Source: Kitasatospora aureofaciens
GTDB taxonomy: Bacteria; Actinomycetota; Actinomycetes; Streptomycetales; Streptomycetaceae
Direction of reading: 5' to 3'
Length of the DNA stretch: 64,000 nt
Assembly (NCBI RefSeq): GCF_019192735.1
Contig: NZ_JAHTKP010000020.1
Span: 62,001-126,000 of the forward strand
In this document: piece after piece, positions 27,690 through 36,386 of the stretch
Position numbering within the stretch: position 1 is the first letter of the stretch
Layout: each line of letters begins with the position of its first letter
Program-made: the position numbers and the translations under genes
The notes under the pieces: generated by a model
What the model was told of the DNA's origin: nothing
Seen by the model: the letters and a program-made list of their open reading frames with translations, nothing else
Database searches by the model: none

Positions 27690-28517
27690 TCAGCAGCCGG
27701 GGAAGGCCTCGCAGGCCGGGGCCGTCATGCCGGTGGCGACGTACTTGTCCTCGGGGGCCGTCCAGGCCTCCTTGGGCTGCGCGCCGGCCTTCGTGGTGGC
27801 GAAGACGGACAGCTCGCTGACCGTCCCGCCGGCGTCCAGCACGTACTCGTGCAGGGTGACGGTCGAGCCGTCGGACTGCGGGATCGTCGCGGTGGCGGCG
27901 AAGTACGGCGCGTCGTCCGGGCTGGACACCTTCACGGTGGCGCCCGGTGCGGTCTTGGCGCAGTTCTTCACCGCGTCGGTGAGGTGCGTGCGGGTCAGGC
28001 CGGTGAGCTGCTTGGTGCCGCTGCTGTGGGTCGGGTCGCCGTGGTACAGCAGGGTCTGCTGGGCCATCCAGTGGTCGGCGCCGAAGCCGACGAGGGCCTT
28101 GCCCGCCGCCTGGCCGGTGAACGTCGACTCGTCGTCCTTGCCGATCGGGGCGTGGCACAGGTCCTGCGCCTTGAAGGTGACCGGGCCGGTGACGGGCTTG
28201 GCGTTGGCGGCGAGCGGGGCCCAGTGGAGGGTGGCGTCCATCGGGACGTTCTTGGTGTCCATCCAGGCCTTGGCCGGGATGCCGTCGCCGGCCGGGGCGG
28301 TGGCGCCGCCGGTGGGCTTGCCCTGGCCGCCGGTGGTGGCCGGTGCGCCGGTGGGGGTGCCGGTCGCGGTGCCGGTCGCGGGCGTCGTGGCGGCGGCCGT
28401 CGGCGCGGTGGTCTTGGAGGCGTTCTGGTCACCGCTGTTGTCGGGCCCGCAGGCGTTGAGGGCGGCGAGGCAGAGGACGGCGGCGCTGGTGGCGGTGACC
28501 AGTCGGATGGTACGCAA
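27690..28517 (-). CDS. Secreted lipoprotein, unknown function
   Basis: A 275-aa protein. TTG 28517 has AGGA eight bases upstream and starts a lipoprotein signal (RTIRLVTATSAAVL, LAALNAC with the lipidated cysteine at residue 24). A Thr/Ala/Gly/Pro-rich linker (to about residue 75) is followed by a globular region with KAQDLCHAPIGKDD and a terminal PACEAFPGC, suggesting a disulfide. It resembles uncharacterised actinobacterial DUF4232-like or lipid-anchored proteins, but I cannot name the family. The frame stays open upstream to 28817 without coding character. Confidence 0.7.
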   Translation of the reverse strand: MRTIRLVTATSAAVLCLAALNACGPDNSGDQNASKTTAPTAAATTPATGTATGTPTGAPATTGGQGKPTGGATAPAGDGIPAKAWMDTKNVPMDATLHWAPLAANAKPVTGPVTFKAQDLCHAPIGKDDESTFTGQAAGKALVGFGADHWMAQQTLLYHGDPTHSSGTKQLTGLTRTHLTDAVKNCAKTAPGATVKVSSPDDAPYFAATATIPQSDGSTVTLHEYVLDAGGTVSELSVFATTKAGAQPKEAWTAPEDKYVATGMTAPACEAFPGC

Positions 28518-29024
28518 CTGACGTTTCCTCAAGTGTCCGGTGTCGTGGTTCGGGGTCGGGCGCGCGGCGGCCTCGGGCACCGCGTGCGCGGCACCGGCGA
28601 TCCGTTCTCGCCGCCCGGTCGGCCCCTGGCTTCGGGCACTGGGCATGGCTGTTCCTTCCCCCGTACGTCCTGCCGGACGGCGTGGCCCTGAAGGTTGCTC
28701 AGGTCGACAGCGCCGACGGCGCTCGAAATTTAGTGCTACTCGGGCGCCGCTCGCAAAGCGGTATACCCGCCGGTGGTGCGGCCCGTCCGGCAGTTGCACG
28801 GGCCCGGTGGCGAACATGTGTGCGCTTGCGGAAGAAGCGATGGCCGCCTGGCGGTGGGCGCCGCCGTCCGGGTGGGCGTCCCGGCCGGCCGTGCCTTCCC
28901 GCGCCTGGCGGCCGCGCGCTGCGGGCGCTCGCGGGCCCGGTCGGCGGGGGTTTCGATGCCAAGGCTTTCCCCGGCAAGGTTCGTGTGAGGAGCAGGCGAC
29001 CCCGCCGGGCGCTACGTGTGGGTG
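28518..29024. other. Intergenic region, no gene recognised
   Basis: Between the lipoprotein start and the esterase stop, both on the minus strand. GC content drops near 28725-28740 (GAAATTTAGTGC), which could hold the lipoprotein promoter. Open frames here are shadows with Arg/Pro-rich composition. No hairpin of note was found. Confidence 0.4.
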
Positions 29025-30284
29025 CTACGCGTGGGTGCCCGGGACGCCGAGTTGCTGGGCCAGCCAGGGGAGGGCCTGGGCGAAGGTGGCGGCGCCGGTC
29101 TGCCAGGTGTGCTTGCCGGAGCCGACGGCGGTCGTCGTGCGGATGCCGTCCTTCCTGGCGGCCTCGTTCAGCAGCTTGGCGGACTCGATCTGGCCGTGCT
29201 CCTCGTCGCCCTGGCCGAAGTAGCCCGACACGCCCTGGTACTTGGGGTGGTGGGCGAGGACGGTCAGCGGGTCGTGCGCGTCCCAGGCGGCCGCGTTGCC
29301 GCCGTACAGCTCCTGGACCGTGTGGTCCTTGTCGCCGATGTACGGGCCCTTGTCGCCCGAGAAGTCGCCGAAGTGCGTGAACACGTTGGGGTGTTCGACG
29401 GTGAGGTCGATCGCGCAGGTGCCGCCCATCGACCAGCCGGCCACGCCCCACTTGTGCGGGTCGGTGGCGGCGTTGAAGGTCTTCTGGACGAACGGAGGGA
29501 CGTCCTTGACCAGGTGGCTCTCCGAGTTGCCGTGCGGCCCGTCCACGCACTCGGTGTCCACCCGGAAGCCGCCGGTGGCGTCCACGAAGACGAGGATCGG
29601 CGCGAAGCCGTTGTGCTTGGCGGCGAAGGCGTCCGCCGTCTTCACCGCGTCGCCGGAGCGGATCCAGTTGTCGGGCGCCGCGAACTCGCCGCCGATCATC
29701 TCCAGCGCGGGCAGCTTTGGGCGGTTCTGGCTGCGGAACCATGCGGGCGGCAGGTAGACCAGTTCCTGCCGGTGGGCGAAGCCGCTCGCGGTGTCCGGGA
29801 TGTCCACCTGGACGATGCGGCCGGTCTTCGTCCGGCCGTGGATCTTGCCGAGCTCGGCGAGCGTGATCTGGTCCGGCAGCGGGTCGCCGCTCAGCTCGCC
29901 GATCGCGTCGTCGAGGGTCGGGTAGTAGCCGGTCGCGATGTTCACGCTGTTCGCGGCCGAGAACAGCGCGAGGACGGCCGCGAGCGGCGCCAGCGCCCGC
30001 CGCCACCAGCGGGCGCCGCGCCAGCCGAAGCCGAGCACGCTGAACGCCGCGACCGCCACCCCGCTCCACAGCCAGACGCCGAACGGGATCGGGTCGGTGA
30101 TCCCGGACAGCGTGAGCACGCCGACCGCGACGAGGGCGGTCAGGGCCACCGCCGCCCCGAGGGCGATCGGGCCCCACTTCACGCGCCACGTCCGGTCCCG
30201 CCAGCCGGTGGCGGCCACGAACAGGGCGACGGCGACGGCCTGCACGGTCCAGGGGAACCAGCCGCCGAGCAGCGAGACGTTCAT
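29025..30284 (-). CDS. Membrane-anchored alpha/beta-hydrolase-fold esterase
   Basis: A 419-aa protein. Four N-terminal hydrophobic segments (to about residue 110) are followed by an extracytoplasmic esterase domain of the antigen 85/esterase D type. The nucleophile is in GVAGWSMGGTCAIDL, followed by GDFSGDKGPYIGDKD, an acidic residue in the GYFGQGDEEHGQIE region and a histidine in GSGKHTWQ. Similar actinobacterial enzymes act on envelope lipids or small esters. The end (LAQQLGVPGTHA) is intact. It is followed on the same strand upstream by a methyltransferase gene (82-bp gap), possibly co-transcribed. Confidence 0.85.
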   Translation of the reverse strand: MNVSLLGGWFPWTVQAVAVALFVAATGWRDRTWRVKWGPIALGAAVALTALVAVGVLTLSGITDPIPFGVWLWSGVAVAAFSVLGFGWRGARWWRRALAPLAAVLALFSAANSVNIATGYYPTLDDAIGELSGDPLPDQITLAELGKIHGRTKTGRIVQVDIPDTASGFAHRQELVYLPPAWFRSQNRPKLPALEMIGGEFAAPDNWIRSGDAVKTADAFAAKHNGFAPILVFVDATGGFRVDTECVDGPHGNSESHLVKDVPPFVQKTFNAATDPHKWGVAGWSMGGTCAIDLTVEHPNVFTHFGDFSGDKGPYIGDKDHTVQELYGGNAAAWDAHDPLTVLAHHPKYQGVSGYFGQGDEEHGQIESAKLLNEAARKDGIRTTTAVGSGKHTWQTGAATFAQALPWLAQQLGVPGTHA

Positions 30285-30366
30285 GCGGCGGAGGCTAGGG
30301 GGGCGACATGAGAGGTGGCTTAAAGGCTGGCAGGTGGCTGACCGGAGGCTGGGTGTCGGCTGTGAG

Positions 30367-31101
30367 CTAGACGACGGGCCGTCGGAAGAGGGCGGTCAGG
30401 AGGAACGGCACGCCGAAGAGCGGGGAGTCGGGGGACTGGGCGGTCATCGGGCGGATCTCGACCTCGGTGAAGTCCGCGAAGAGGGCGCGGAGTTCGTCGG
30501 GCGAGTAGGCGAGGCCGCCCTCCAGGCCGCCGAGGCGGTAGAGGTCCTCGTCGGGCAGCTCGGAGCCCATCGCGCCGGCGGCGAAGGCGTTCACGACGAA
30601 GTGGCCGCCGGGGGCGAGGACGCGGTCGAGGAGGGCGAGGTAGCTGATCCGGCGGTGCGGGGGCAGATGGTGGAGGCAGCCGGAGTCGTAGACGAGGTCG
30701 TACCGGGCGTGGGGGAGGTCGGCCTCGAAGATACCGGCGCAGTGGAAGCGGGGGGTGTGCACGCCCTCCGCCTCGCGGGCGCGCTCCTCGGCCCAGGCGA
30801 TGGCGGCGGGTGAGAGGTCGACGGCGTCGACGTCGAAGCCGAGCGCGGCCAGGTGCAGGGCGTTGCGTCCCGGGCCGCAGCCGAGGTCGAGCGCGCGGCC
30901 GGGGGTGAGGAGGCCGCGGTCGAGGTACGAGACCAGGTTCTCGTCCGGCTTCGGGACGAAGAACGGGCGCTCGGCGGCCCGGTCGGCGTAGAAGCCGTCC
31001 CACCAGGCGGAGGCGTCGGAGGTCCAGCGGTCGGCGGCCGGGGGGAAGAGACGGTCGAGGAGGGCGAGGACGTCGTCGGTGGTGCGGATGGTGCGGTTCA
31101 T
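30367..31101 (-). CDS. Class I SAM-dependent methyltransferase
   Basis: A 244-aa protein with motif I ALDLGCGPGRNALHLAALG, acidic motif VDAVDLS, the segment YDLVYDSGCLHHLPPHRR and LLDRVLAPGGHFVV. It belongs to the small-molecule (Methyltransf_25/TehB-like) group; the substrate is unknown. ATG 31101 (MNRTIRTTDD). It is upstream of the esterase gene on the same strand and diverges from the BNR-repeat gene across about 415 bp. Confidence 0.87.
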   Translation of the reverse strand: MNRTIRTTDDVLALLDRLFPPAADRWTSDASAWWDGFYADRAAERPFFVPKPDENLVSYLDRGLLTPGRALDLGCGPGRNALHLAALGFDVDAVDLSPAAIAWAEERAREAEGVHTPRFHCAGIFEADLPHARYDLVYDSGCLHHLPPHRRISYLALLDRVLAPGGHFVVNAFAAGAMGSELPDEDLYRLGGLEGGLAYSPDELRALFADFTEVEIRPMTAQSPDSPLFGVPFLLTALFRRPVV

Positions 31102-31516
31102 GAGGTCGATCGTAGGTGGCGAGGAGGGGCTTGATCAGCCCCAACTGCGATGGGAGGAAGGGGAGTCCGCCGGGCCAGCGGCCGTCCGCCCGGGCGTGGT
31201 GGCACTCCCCGTCGACTCCCCGGTGTGCGTCCGGTACAACCCTCGCCGAGGACCGGGAATGGCCACTTCCATGCGGCGGCGGAAGGTGTCGGGAAGCGCG
31301 TCGGAGTAAAGGTTCGACTAAAAGCGTCCGGGATATTCTCGGCCGTTTCTCCATTCAGTTTATGAAGACCAGAAAGATGGAAAGTCCGCGGCCAAAACCG
31401 GTGATCCCAACCCCTGTTGACGGAATTCCCGGCTGCGATAAGGTGCGCCCGCCCCAACTCCAGTTCCCGTCTCCGCGACCGGCGGAGACGGTCCCCCGAC
31501 GGACCACGGAGACTCC
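31102..31516. promoter_or_regulatory. Divergent promoter region with AT-richer pocket
   Basis: This 415-bp gap contains a lower-GC stretch at about 31305-31380 (AGTAAAGGTTCGACTAAAAG, GGGATATTCTCGG), probably carrying the promoter of the secreted BNR-repeat gene. I could not assign -35/-10 hexamers with confidence, and I see no gene. Confidence 0.35.
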
Positions 31517-34225
31517 ATGGGCTCCCCCTCCAGACAGCGAGGCGGCAGAACCCGCGCCGCCCTCATTTCCGCCGCGCTGATCGTGACGGCGGCCACCACC
31601 ACCGCGTGGGGCGACACGGTCACCACGACCGCGAGCACCAGCCCGAATCACCGCCAGGCCGGCCAGGACTCGGCCGAACTGATGGACTCCCTCCAGTCGT
31701 TCAACGACCCGCGGCTCTCCCCCAGCGGAGCCGTCACCCCCGGCGCCTACCGGGCCGCCTGGCAGCACGCCCTCGGCATGCCCGTCCGCCCGGCGTCCTT
31801 CACCGAGGTCACCACCCAGCCGTACAACGGCGACGCGCTGCACTACCGCGACCACAACGTCTCCAACAGTGGCGGTGGCGGCGGCTACAACACCGGCCGG
31901 ATAGCCGCCCTCGCCGCCGACCCGACCCACCCCGGCGTGGTGTACGCGGGCGGCGCGGACGGCGGCGTGTTCCGCTCCACGGACGACGGCGCGACCTGGA
32001 CCCCGATCGCCGACCACCTGCCCTCGCTGTCCGTCGGCTCGCTCGCCGTCGCTCCCGACGGCGCGCTCTGGCTCGGCACCGGCGAGGCGACCACGGCCTT
32101 CGACAACTACCTCGGCACCGGCGTCTACCGGCTCGCCAACCCGAGCCAGGCGGCGTTCAGCCGGTCCGACGCGCTTGGCGGCGGCGAACTCGACAACACC
32201 TCGATCCACCAGCTGCGCTTCGACACCGACGCAGGGTACGTCTTCGCCGCCACCTCGCACGGCGTGTACCGGCGCCCCCTCGGCGCGGCGCAGGGCGACC
32301 CCTGGCAGAAGGTGCTCGCCCCCTGCGCGGGCACCGGCATCAGCGGCGTGACGTGCGGCACCAGCACCTACTACGCCGACCTCGCCAACGACCTGGTGGT
32401 GCAGCCGGGTTCGGGCGGCAAACGGGTGGTGGCCGACGTCGCCTGGCGCGGCGGCGCGACCTACAACGGCTTCTACTACTCCGACGACGCCGGCACCACC
32501 TGGCACACCGCCAACCCGCAGGGCGGGATCTCCCCGGCCGACATCGGCAACGCGACCTTCGCGTACTCGGCCGACGGCAGCAAGCTGTACGTGGTGGTCG
32601 AGTCCCCGACGCTGTACAACAAGAACCCCGGTGCCAAGGCGCCGTCCACCATGCTCGGCGGCGTCTACGTCAGCAACAGCGGCGACATCAACGGCCCGTT
32701 CACCCAGATCGCGGACTCCAGCAAGCTGGCCAACAGCGGCTCGGCGATGAAGCTCACCGTCATGGGCCCCGGCTACCAGCCCGGCGTGCAGTCCTGGTAC
32801 GACCAGTCCCTCGCCGTCGACCCGGCCGACCCCAACCATCTCTACCTCGGCCTTGAGGAGCTGTACGAGACCCGCAACGGCGGCTCCAACTGGACGACCG
32901 TCGGCCGATACTGGAACACCGGCCTGGGCTGTTTCAGCTACGTCGCCGCGCAGAACACCTGCGACGGCAACGTGATGCACTCCGACCAGCACACGCTGGC
33001 CTTCTCCAGCTGGCCCGGCCAGGCCCCCGAGGTCTACGCCGGCAACGACGGCGGCGTCTACGCCCGCCCCACCACCCAGACCGCGCCCGGCTGGCGCAAC
33101 CTCAACGCGAGCGGCACGCTGCGTACCCTCCAGTACTACTCGGTCGGCGCGGGCGCGCTCCCGGGCGGCGGCGAGGCGGTCTGGGGCGGTCTGCAGGACA
33201 ACGGCGCCTCGGTGTCCGTGCCGAAGGGCGCCACCTACACGTACACCTACCCCGGCACCACCACCCCGGTGACCGAACAGCTCAACGTGCCCGGCGAGAT
33301 GGCCCAGCCGTTCGGCGGCGACGGCGGCGACCAGCTGGTCAACCCGGCCAACGGCTGCCAGACCGTGGGCGAGTACACCAACCTCGCCATGTCGGTCACC
33401 AACAACTGCGGCTACACGGCCAACGACGACGGCACGCCGTCCGCCATCACCTCGATCAGCCCGAACGACCCGAACGCGCGCTTCATCGCCCCGTTCGGCG
33501 CGGACGCCAAGGACCCGGGCTACTGGGTCGCGGGTGGCGAGTACGTCTACGCCAACACCAAGACCTGGCAGAGCACTTCGGGCGCCGACTGGCAGCAGCT
33601 CGCCGACTCGGGGGCCGGCCACTCGATCACCGCGATCAAGTCGCAGCGGGACGCGAGCGGCAACCACGTGATCTGGGCCGCCTGGTGCGGCTCCTGCAAC
33701 CCGGGCGCGTCCTTCGCCCGCGGCATCATGACCAACTACGGCGGCACCTTCCACCAGCTGGCACTCCCGGCGGACTTCCCGGTCCGCTACATCCAGGACA
33801 TCGCCATCGACCCGTCCGACCCGACCGGCGCCACCGCCTACGCGGCGTTGTCCGGCTTCTCCCGGCACTGGAACGTCGGCCCCGGCGCCGGCTACGGCCA
33901 CCTCTGGCGCACCACCGACGGCGGCGCGACCTGGCAGGACGTGAGCGGTGCCGACGGCGCGGCCGACCAGTTGGTCGACGCCTCCGTGAACCGAGTCCTG
34001 TTCGCCCCGGACGGCACCCTGCTGGTCGCCACCGACCTGGGCGTCTTCACGGACGACGTCCGCACGGACGGCCTCGGCCACTGGAAGCGCCTCGGCCTCA
34101 CCGACCCCACGGCGGCGGGCAACCTGCCGACGGCGGCGGCGGTGTACCTGTCCCCGAGCCCGGACGGCGCGTCGGTCTACGTGGCCACGCACGGGCGCGG
34201 CATTTGGAAGACCCCGATGCCGTAA
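31517..34225 (+). CDS. Secreted BNR/WD40-like beta-propeller repeat protein
   Basis: A 902-aa exported protein. The signal peptide (TRAALISAALIVTAATTTAW) is followed by repeated BNR/Asp-box motifs of sialidases and GH74 xyloglucanases: STDDGATWTPI, SDDAGTTWHT, TRNGGSNWTTVG, TTDGGATWQDV. Between them are propeller strands (GVVYAGGADGGVFR, LYLGLEELYETR, VYVATHGRGIWK). GH74-like proteins of this layout bind or cut beta-glucans, but the catalytic aspartates cannot be assigned by eye, so enzymatic activity is open. ATG 31517 has GGAGA upstream. A hairpin terminator follows 14 bases after the stop. Confidence 0.83.
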   Translation: MGSPSRQRGGRTRAALISAALIVTAATTTAWGDTVTTTASTSPNHRQAGQDSAELMDSLQSFNDPRLSPSGAVTPGAYRAAWQHALGMPVRPASFTEVTTQPYNGDALHYRDHNVSNSGGGGGYNTGRIAALAADPTHPGVVYAGGADGGVFRSTDDGATWTPIADHLPSLSVGSLAVAPDGALWLGTGEATTAFDNYLGTGVYRLANPSQAAFSRSDALGGGELDNTSIHQLRFDTDAGYVFAATSHGVYRRPLGAAQGDPWQKVLAPCAGTGISGVTCGTSTYYADLANDLVVQPGSGGKRVVADVAWRGGATYNGFYYSDDAGTTWHTANPQGGISPADIGNATFAYSADGSKLYVVVESPTLYNKNPGAKAPSTMLGGVYVSNSGDINGPFTQIADSSKLANSGSAMKLTVMGPGYQPGVQSWYDQSLAVDPADPNHLYLGLEELYETRNGGSNWTTVGRYWNTGLGCFSYVAAQNTCDGNVMHSDQHTLAFSSWPGQAPEVYAGNDGGVYARPTTQTAPGWRNLNASGTLRTLQYYSVGAGALPGGGEAVWGGLQDNGASVSVPKGATYTYTYPGTTTPVTEQLNVPGEMAQPFGGDGGDQLVNPANGCQTVGEYTNLAMSVTNNCGYTANDDGTPSAITSISPNDPNARFIAPFGADAKDPGYWVAGGEYVYANTKTWQSTSGADWQQLADSGAGHSITAIKSQRDASGNHVIWAAWCGSCNPGASFARGIMTNYGGTFHQLALPADFPVRYIQDIAIDPSDPTGATAYAALSGFSRHWNVGPGAGYGHLWRTTDGGATWQDVSGADGAADQLVDASVNRVLFAPDGTLLVATDLGVFTDDVRTDGLGHWKRLGLTDPTAAGNLPTAAAVYLSPSPDGASVYVATHGRGIWKTPMP

Positions 34226-34238
34226 CCGGCGGGTGAGC

Positions 34239-34271
34239 GGGCCGGGGGCGGTGTGGGGCCGCCCCCGGCCC
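34239..34271 (+). terminator. Hairpin terminator after BNR-repeat gene
   Basis: A perfect 13-bp GC-only stem (GGGCCGGGGGCGG and its complement) with a seven-base loop, no T tract. Confidence 0.6.
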
Positions 34272-34364
34272 GGCTTCCCGCCTCCGGGCGGCCACGTGCT
34301 CGCGCTGGGGACGTGGGTGTACCTGCTGCTCCTGCCGCTCCTCCCGAAGTAGCGCGTGCTAAGT

Positions 34365-34379
34365 TTGAACACGTTCAAG
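34365..34379. promoter_or_regulatory. TTTGAAC/GTTCAA element upstream of membrane-protein paralogue 1
   Basis: TTTGAAC-AC-GTTCAA: two six-base arms TTGAAC/GTTCAA around a two-base spacer. The same element with a CG centre lies at the core of the 36331-36384 palindrome before the paralogous gene. It is most likely an operator. Confidence 0.55.
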
Positions 34380-34407
34380 TGGGAGTGGGGTGCAGGCGGG
34401 GGGAATC

Positions 34408-34863
34408 GTGGCCGTGGTACCCGTGAGTGCGAGGTGGCTGGCCGCGCTGGCGGTCGCCGTCTGCCTGCTACCACCGGCCATCGTGGTCCCGGTGCTCGGC
34501 TTCCGCGGGCCACTCCTGCACGTGGCCGCGCTCGTCGGCGCCGCCGCCTGTGCCGTGCCGCTCTTCCGCCGGGAGCAGGACGCGTTCCGCGTCGGCTGCG
34601 CGGCCGCCGGAGCGGTGGCCGCGATCGCTACGGTGCCGCTGCTCTTCGTCGGCCACTGGACCGTGATGGTCCTCGGTGGCTGGTCACTGTTCCTGCTCCT
34701 CCTCTACCCGACCGCCGCCATTCCCGCGCTGGTGGCCGCCTTCCACCGGGCCCGGGGCCGCGAGTACGGCCTCGTGGCGGCCGCATTCGGCTGGTTCACG
34801 GCACTGGCGTCAGTGGCCGGCTGGGCGCTGGCCACCGCCTTCGCGGCGAGCAGCTGGCAGTAG
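34408..34863 (+). CDS. Small four-helix membrane protein, paralogue 1
   Basis: A 151-aa protein of four hydrophobic segments: WLAALAVAVCLLPPAIVVPV, LLHVAALVGAAACAVPLF, VAAIATVPLLFV to LFLLLLYPTAAIPALVAAF, and FTALASVAGWALATAFA. GTG 34408 is preferred because a GGGGGG run precedes it, and the paralogue at 36387 has the same arrangement; GTG 34390 is an alternative. I do not recognise the family. Identity to the 36387-36830 product is obvious over the whole length (SARWLA, ACAVP, FRVxCAAAGAV, IxALxAAFxRARG). Confidence 0.7.
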   Translation: MAVVPVSARWLAALAVAVCLLPPAIVVPVLGFRGPLLHVAALVGAAACAVPLFRREQDAFRVGCAAAGAVAAIATVPLLFVGHWTVMVLGGWSLFLLLLYPTAAIPALVAAFHRARGREYGLVAAAFGWFTALASVAGWALATAFAASSWQ

Positions 34864-35008
34864 CCGGCCGTCGGGAGAGGACTCGGCGGATCACCCGGCG
34901 GTGCCTGCCGGATCGCGGGTCGCCGTGCTCACGCCGGGGCGTCGGGCCGACCTCCTGGCTCCGCGCGGCCCCGCGCATGCCGCGCGGGGCCGCCCAACAG
35001 AAACCCGG

Positions 35009-35230
35009 TTAGAGCGCGGCTGGGAAGTCGCCCGCTTGGACGCCGGCCACGAATGCCTGCCAGGCCTCGGGACTGAAGTTGAGTGCCGGGCCGTGGGGGT
35101 CCTTGCTGTCGCGGACCGGGATGATGCTGGCAATGCCGTCGGCGACCTCAATGCAGTCGTCGTTCGGGTTGCTGGCGCTGGCCTTCCTCCACTGGACGGG
35201 GAGTGTGGAGGCGACAGGGAAGTGGGTCAC
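35009..35230 (-). CDS. DUF397 partner protein
   Basis: A 73-aa protein with WRKASASNPNDDCIEVADG and IPVRDSKDPHGPALNFSPEAW, the DUF397 signature. GTG 35230 overlaps the upstream XRE stop by four bases (GTGA), so translation is coupled. It is a probable partner of that regulator. Confidence 0.88.
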   Translation of the reverse strand: MTHFPVASTLPVQWRKASASNPNDDCIEVADGIASIIPVRDSKDPHGPALNFSPEAWQAFVAGVQAGDFPAAL

Positions 35231-36072
35231 TTGAGCATGTCTCTCTTCTGTGCGATGAGGTCACGAGACTGGTCCAGGGACAAGGCCGTTGCCATGATTT
35301 CGTCGAACGCTGCTCGATAGATGTCGACTTGCTCCGGGTCCTCAACCCAGTCACTGCTGAGCATCCCGCTGAGCAGGACGAGGTCGAGATCTCGTTGTCG
35401 AAACTCCAGGAGCGCGAAGGGGCCGGTCATCCCCGGGTGCGGCGGAGCCATGGCAGGCATGATCTGAACCCTGATGTTGGGGAGCTGGCTGAATTGCAGC
35501 AGCTTGTCCAACTGGTCAGCCATCACACCTGGGGCGGCGCTCATGGTCAGCGCAGACTCGTGAATCACGGCCCACAGCTTCAGTGGATTCTCGGATCGAG
35601 TCAGGACGGATTGCCTGTTGATCCGGACTTCGACACGCTCTTCCACGCTGGGCTTGTTGATGACGCCACTGGAGATGATGGCGTGGGCGTACTGGCGGGT
35701 CTGAAGCAGACCGGGGATGTAGGCAGACTGATACGACTTGTTGCCCACGGCAGTCTCTTCGAGGCGGATCAGATCCGTGTAAAGCGGGTTCAGTTGCTCG
35801 TAGCCCGCCATCCAGCCGGGCCGGCGCCTGTCCCGAAGGATCTCGACGAGGACCTCCTTGAGCTCCTCGTCGCATTCGTAGAAGTCGAGCAGGGTGCGGA
35901 CGACATCGGGCTTCAGCTGGACGCGGGCGTTCTCATACCTGCTGAGCTTCACCAGGTTGACGCCCTCGACCTGGGCGACCACCTCTTCGGCTGACAGGTT
36001 CTTCAGCTCGCGAAGCCTCCTCAGCTCCGCGGCGATGCGTCGGTACCGCACGGCTGGCACTGCGACTGCCAT
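35227..36072 (-). CDS. XRE-family regulator with DUF5753-type C-terminus
   Basis: A 281-aa protein starting at ATG 36072 with GGAGGGG upstream; the frame's upstream extension is not coding-like. The helix-turn-helix spans about residues 10-65 (AAELRRLRELKNLSAEEVVA, VNLVKLSRYENARVQLKPDV). The DUF5753 domain includes YIPGLLQTRQYAHAII, RINRQSVL, LWAVIHESALT and GMTGPFALLEF. It forms a canonical pair with the downstream DUF397 gene. The gene is AT-richer than its neighbours, which suggests an accessory cassette. It lies between the two paralogous membrane-protein genes. Confidence 0.88.
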   Translation of the reverse strand: MAVAVPAVRYRRIAAELRRLRELKNLSAEEVVAQVEGVNLVKLSRYENARVQLKPDVVRTLLDFYECDEELKEVLVEILRDRRRPGWMAGYEQLNPLYTDLIRLEETAVGNKSYQSAYIPGLLQTRQYAHAIISSGVINKPSVEERVEVRINRQSVLTRSENPLKLWAVIHESALTMSAAPGVMADQLDKLLQFSQLPNIRVQIMPAMAPPHPGMTGPFALLEFRQRDLDLVLLSGMLSSDWVEDPEQVDIYRAAFDEIMATALSLDQSRDLIAQKRDMLK

Positions 36073-36106
36073 CTGTGTAACCCCTCCAGAGCGTTCAGGA
36101 ACCAGT

Positions 36107-36330
36107 GTGCATGCGAGTGGTGACGGTTCGCCACCATCAGCAGGAGCGCAGAGGGAATACCTTGCCTGGTGGTTCCGGCACTGCTCGCGCACCCTTGTCG
36201 CCCGGTTGTTGCGCGCTGAACGCCGCCGTCTCGACGTGGAGTTGGTGATGTGGCTCCCCGATGCGTCGGCCGCCGTCCGCCGGCGCGTGCTCGATGCGAT
36301 TGCGGACGAACGGCAGGTGCGACAGCGCAG
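36107..36330 (+). pseudogene. Coding-like 5' fragment ending at the long palindrome
   Basis: From GTG 36107 (AGGA six bases upstream) a frame reads VHASGDGSPPSAG, then REYLAWWFRHCSRTLVARLL and AERRRLDVELVMWLPDASAA, with GC-rich third positions. At 36331 it runs into the 54-bp palindrome and loses coding character. It looks like the N-terminal half of a small soluble protein cut at the palindrome. It may instead be chance; no family was recognised. Confidence 0.3.
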
Positions 36331-36384
36331 TTCCCCCTGCATCCATGCATTTGAACGCGTTCAAATGCATGGATGCAGGGGGAA
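36331..36384. repeat. Perfect 54-bp palindrome
   Basis: Left arm starts TTCCCCCTGCATCCATGCAT and continues TTGAA; the right arm is its exact complement, around a self-complementary CGCG centre. The whole 54 bp is therefore a perfect inverted repeat with no unpaired base. Its core TTTGAACGCGTTCAAA matches the element at 34365. The right arm ends three bases before GTG 36387, so it also provides that gene's ribosome site (AGGGGG). Confidence 0.95.
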
Positions 36385-36386
36385 CC

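Noticed and set aside
27690..28817. Extended lipoprotein start at 28817
   Set aside because: A lipoprotein signal begins only at TTG 28517, which has a ribosome site; the extra 100 residues lack coding bias.
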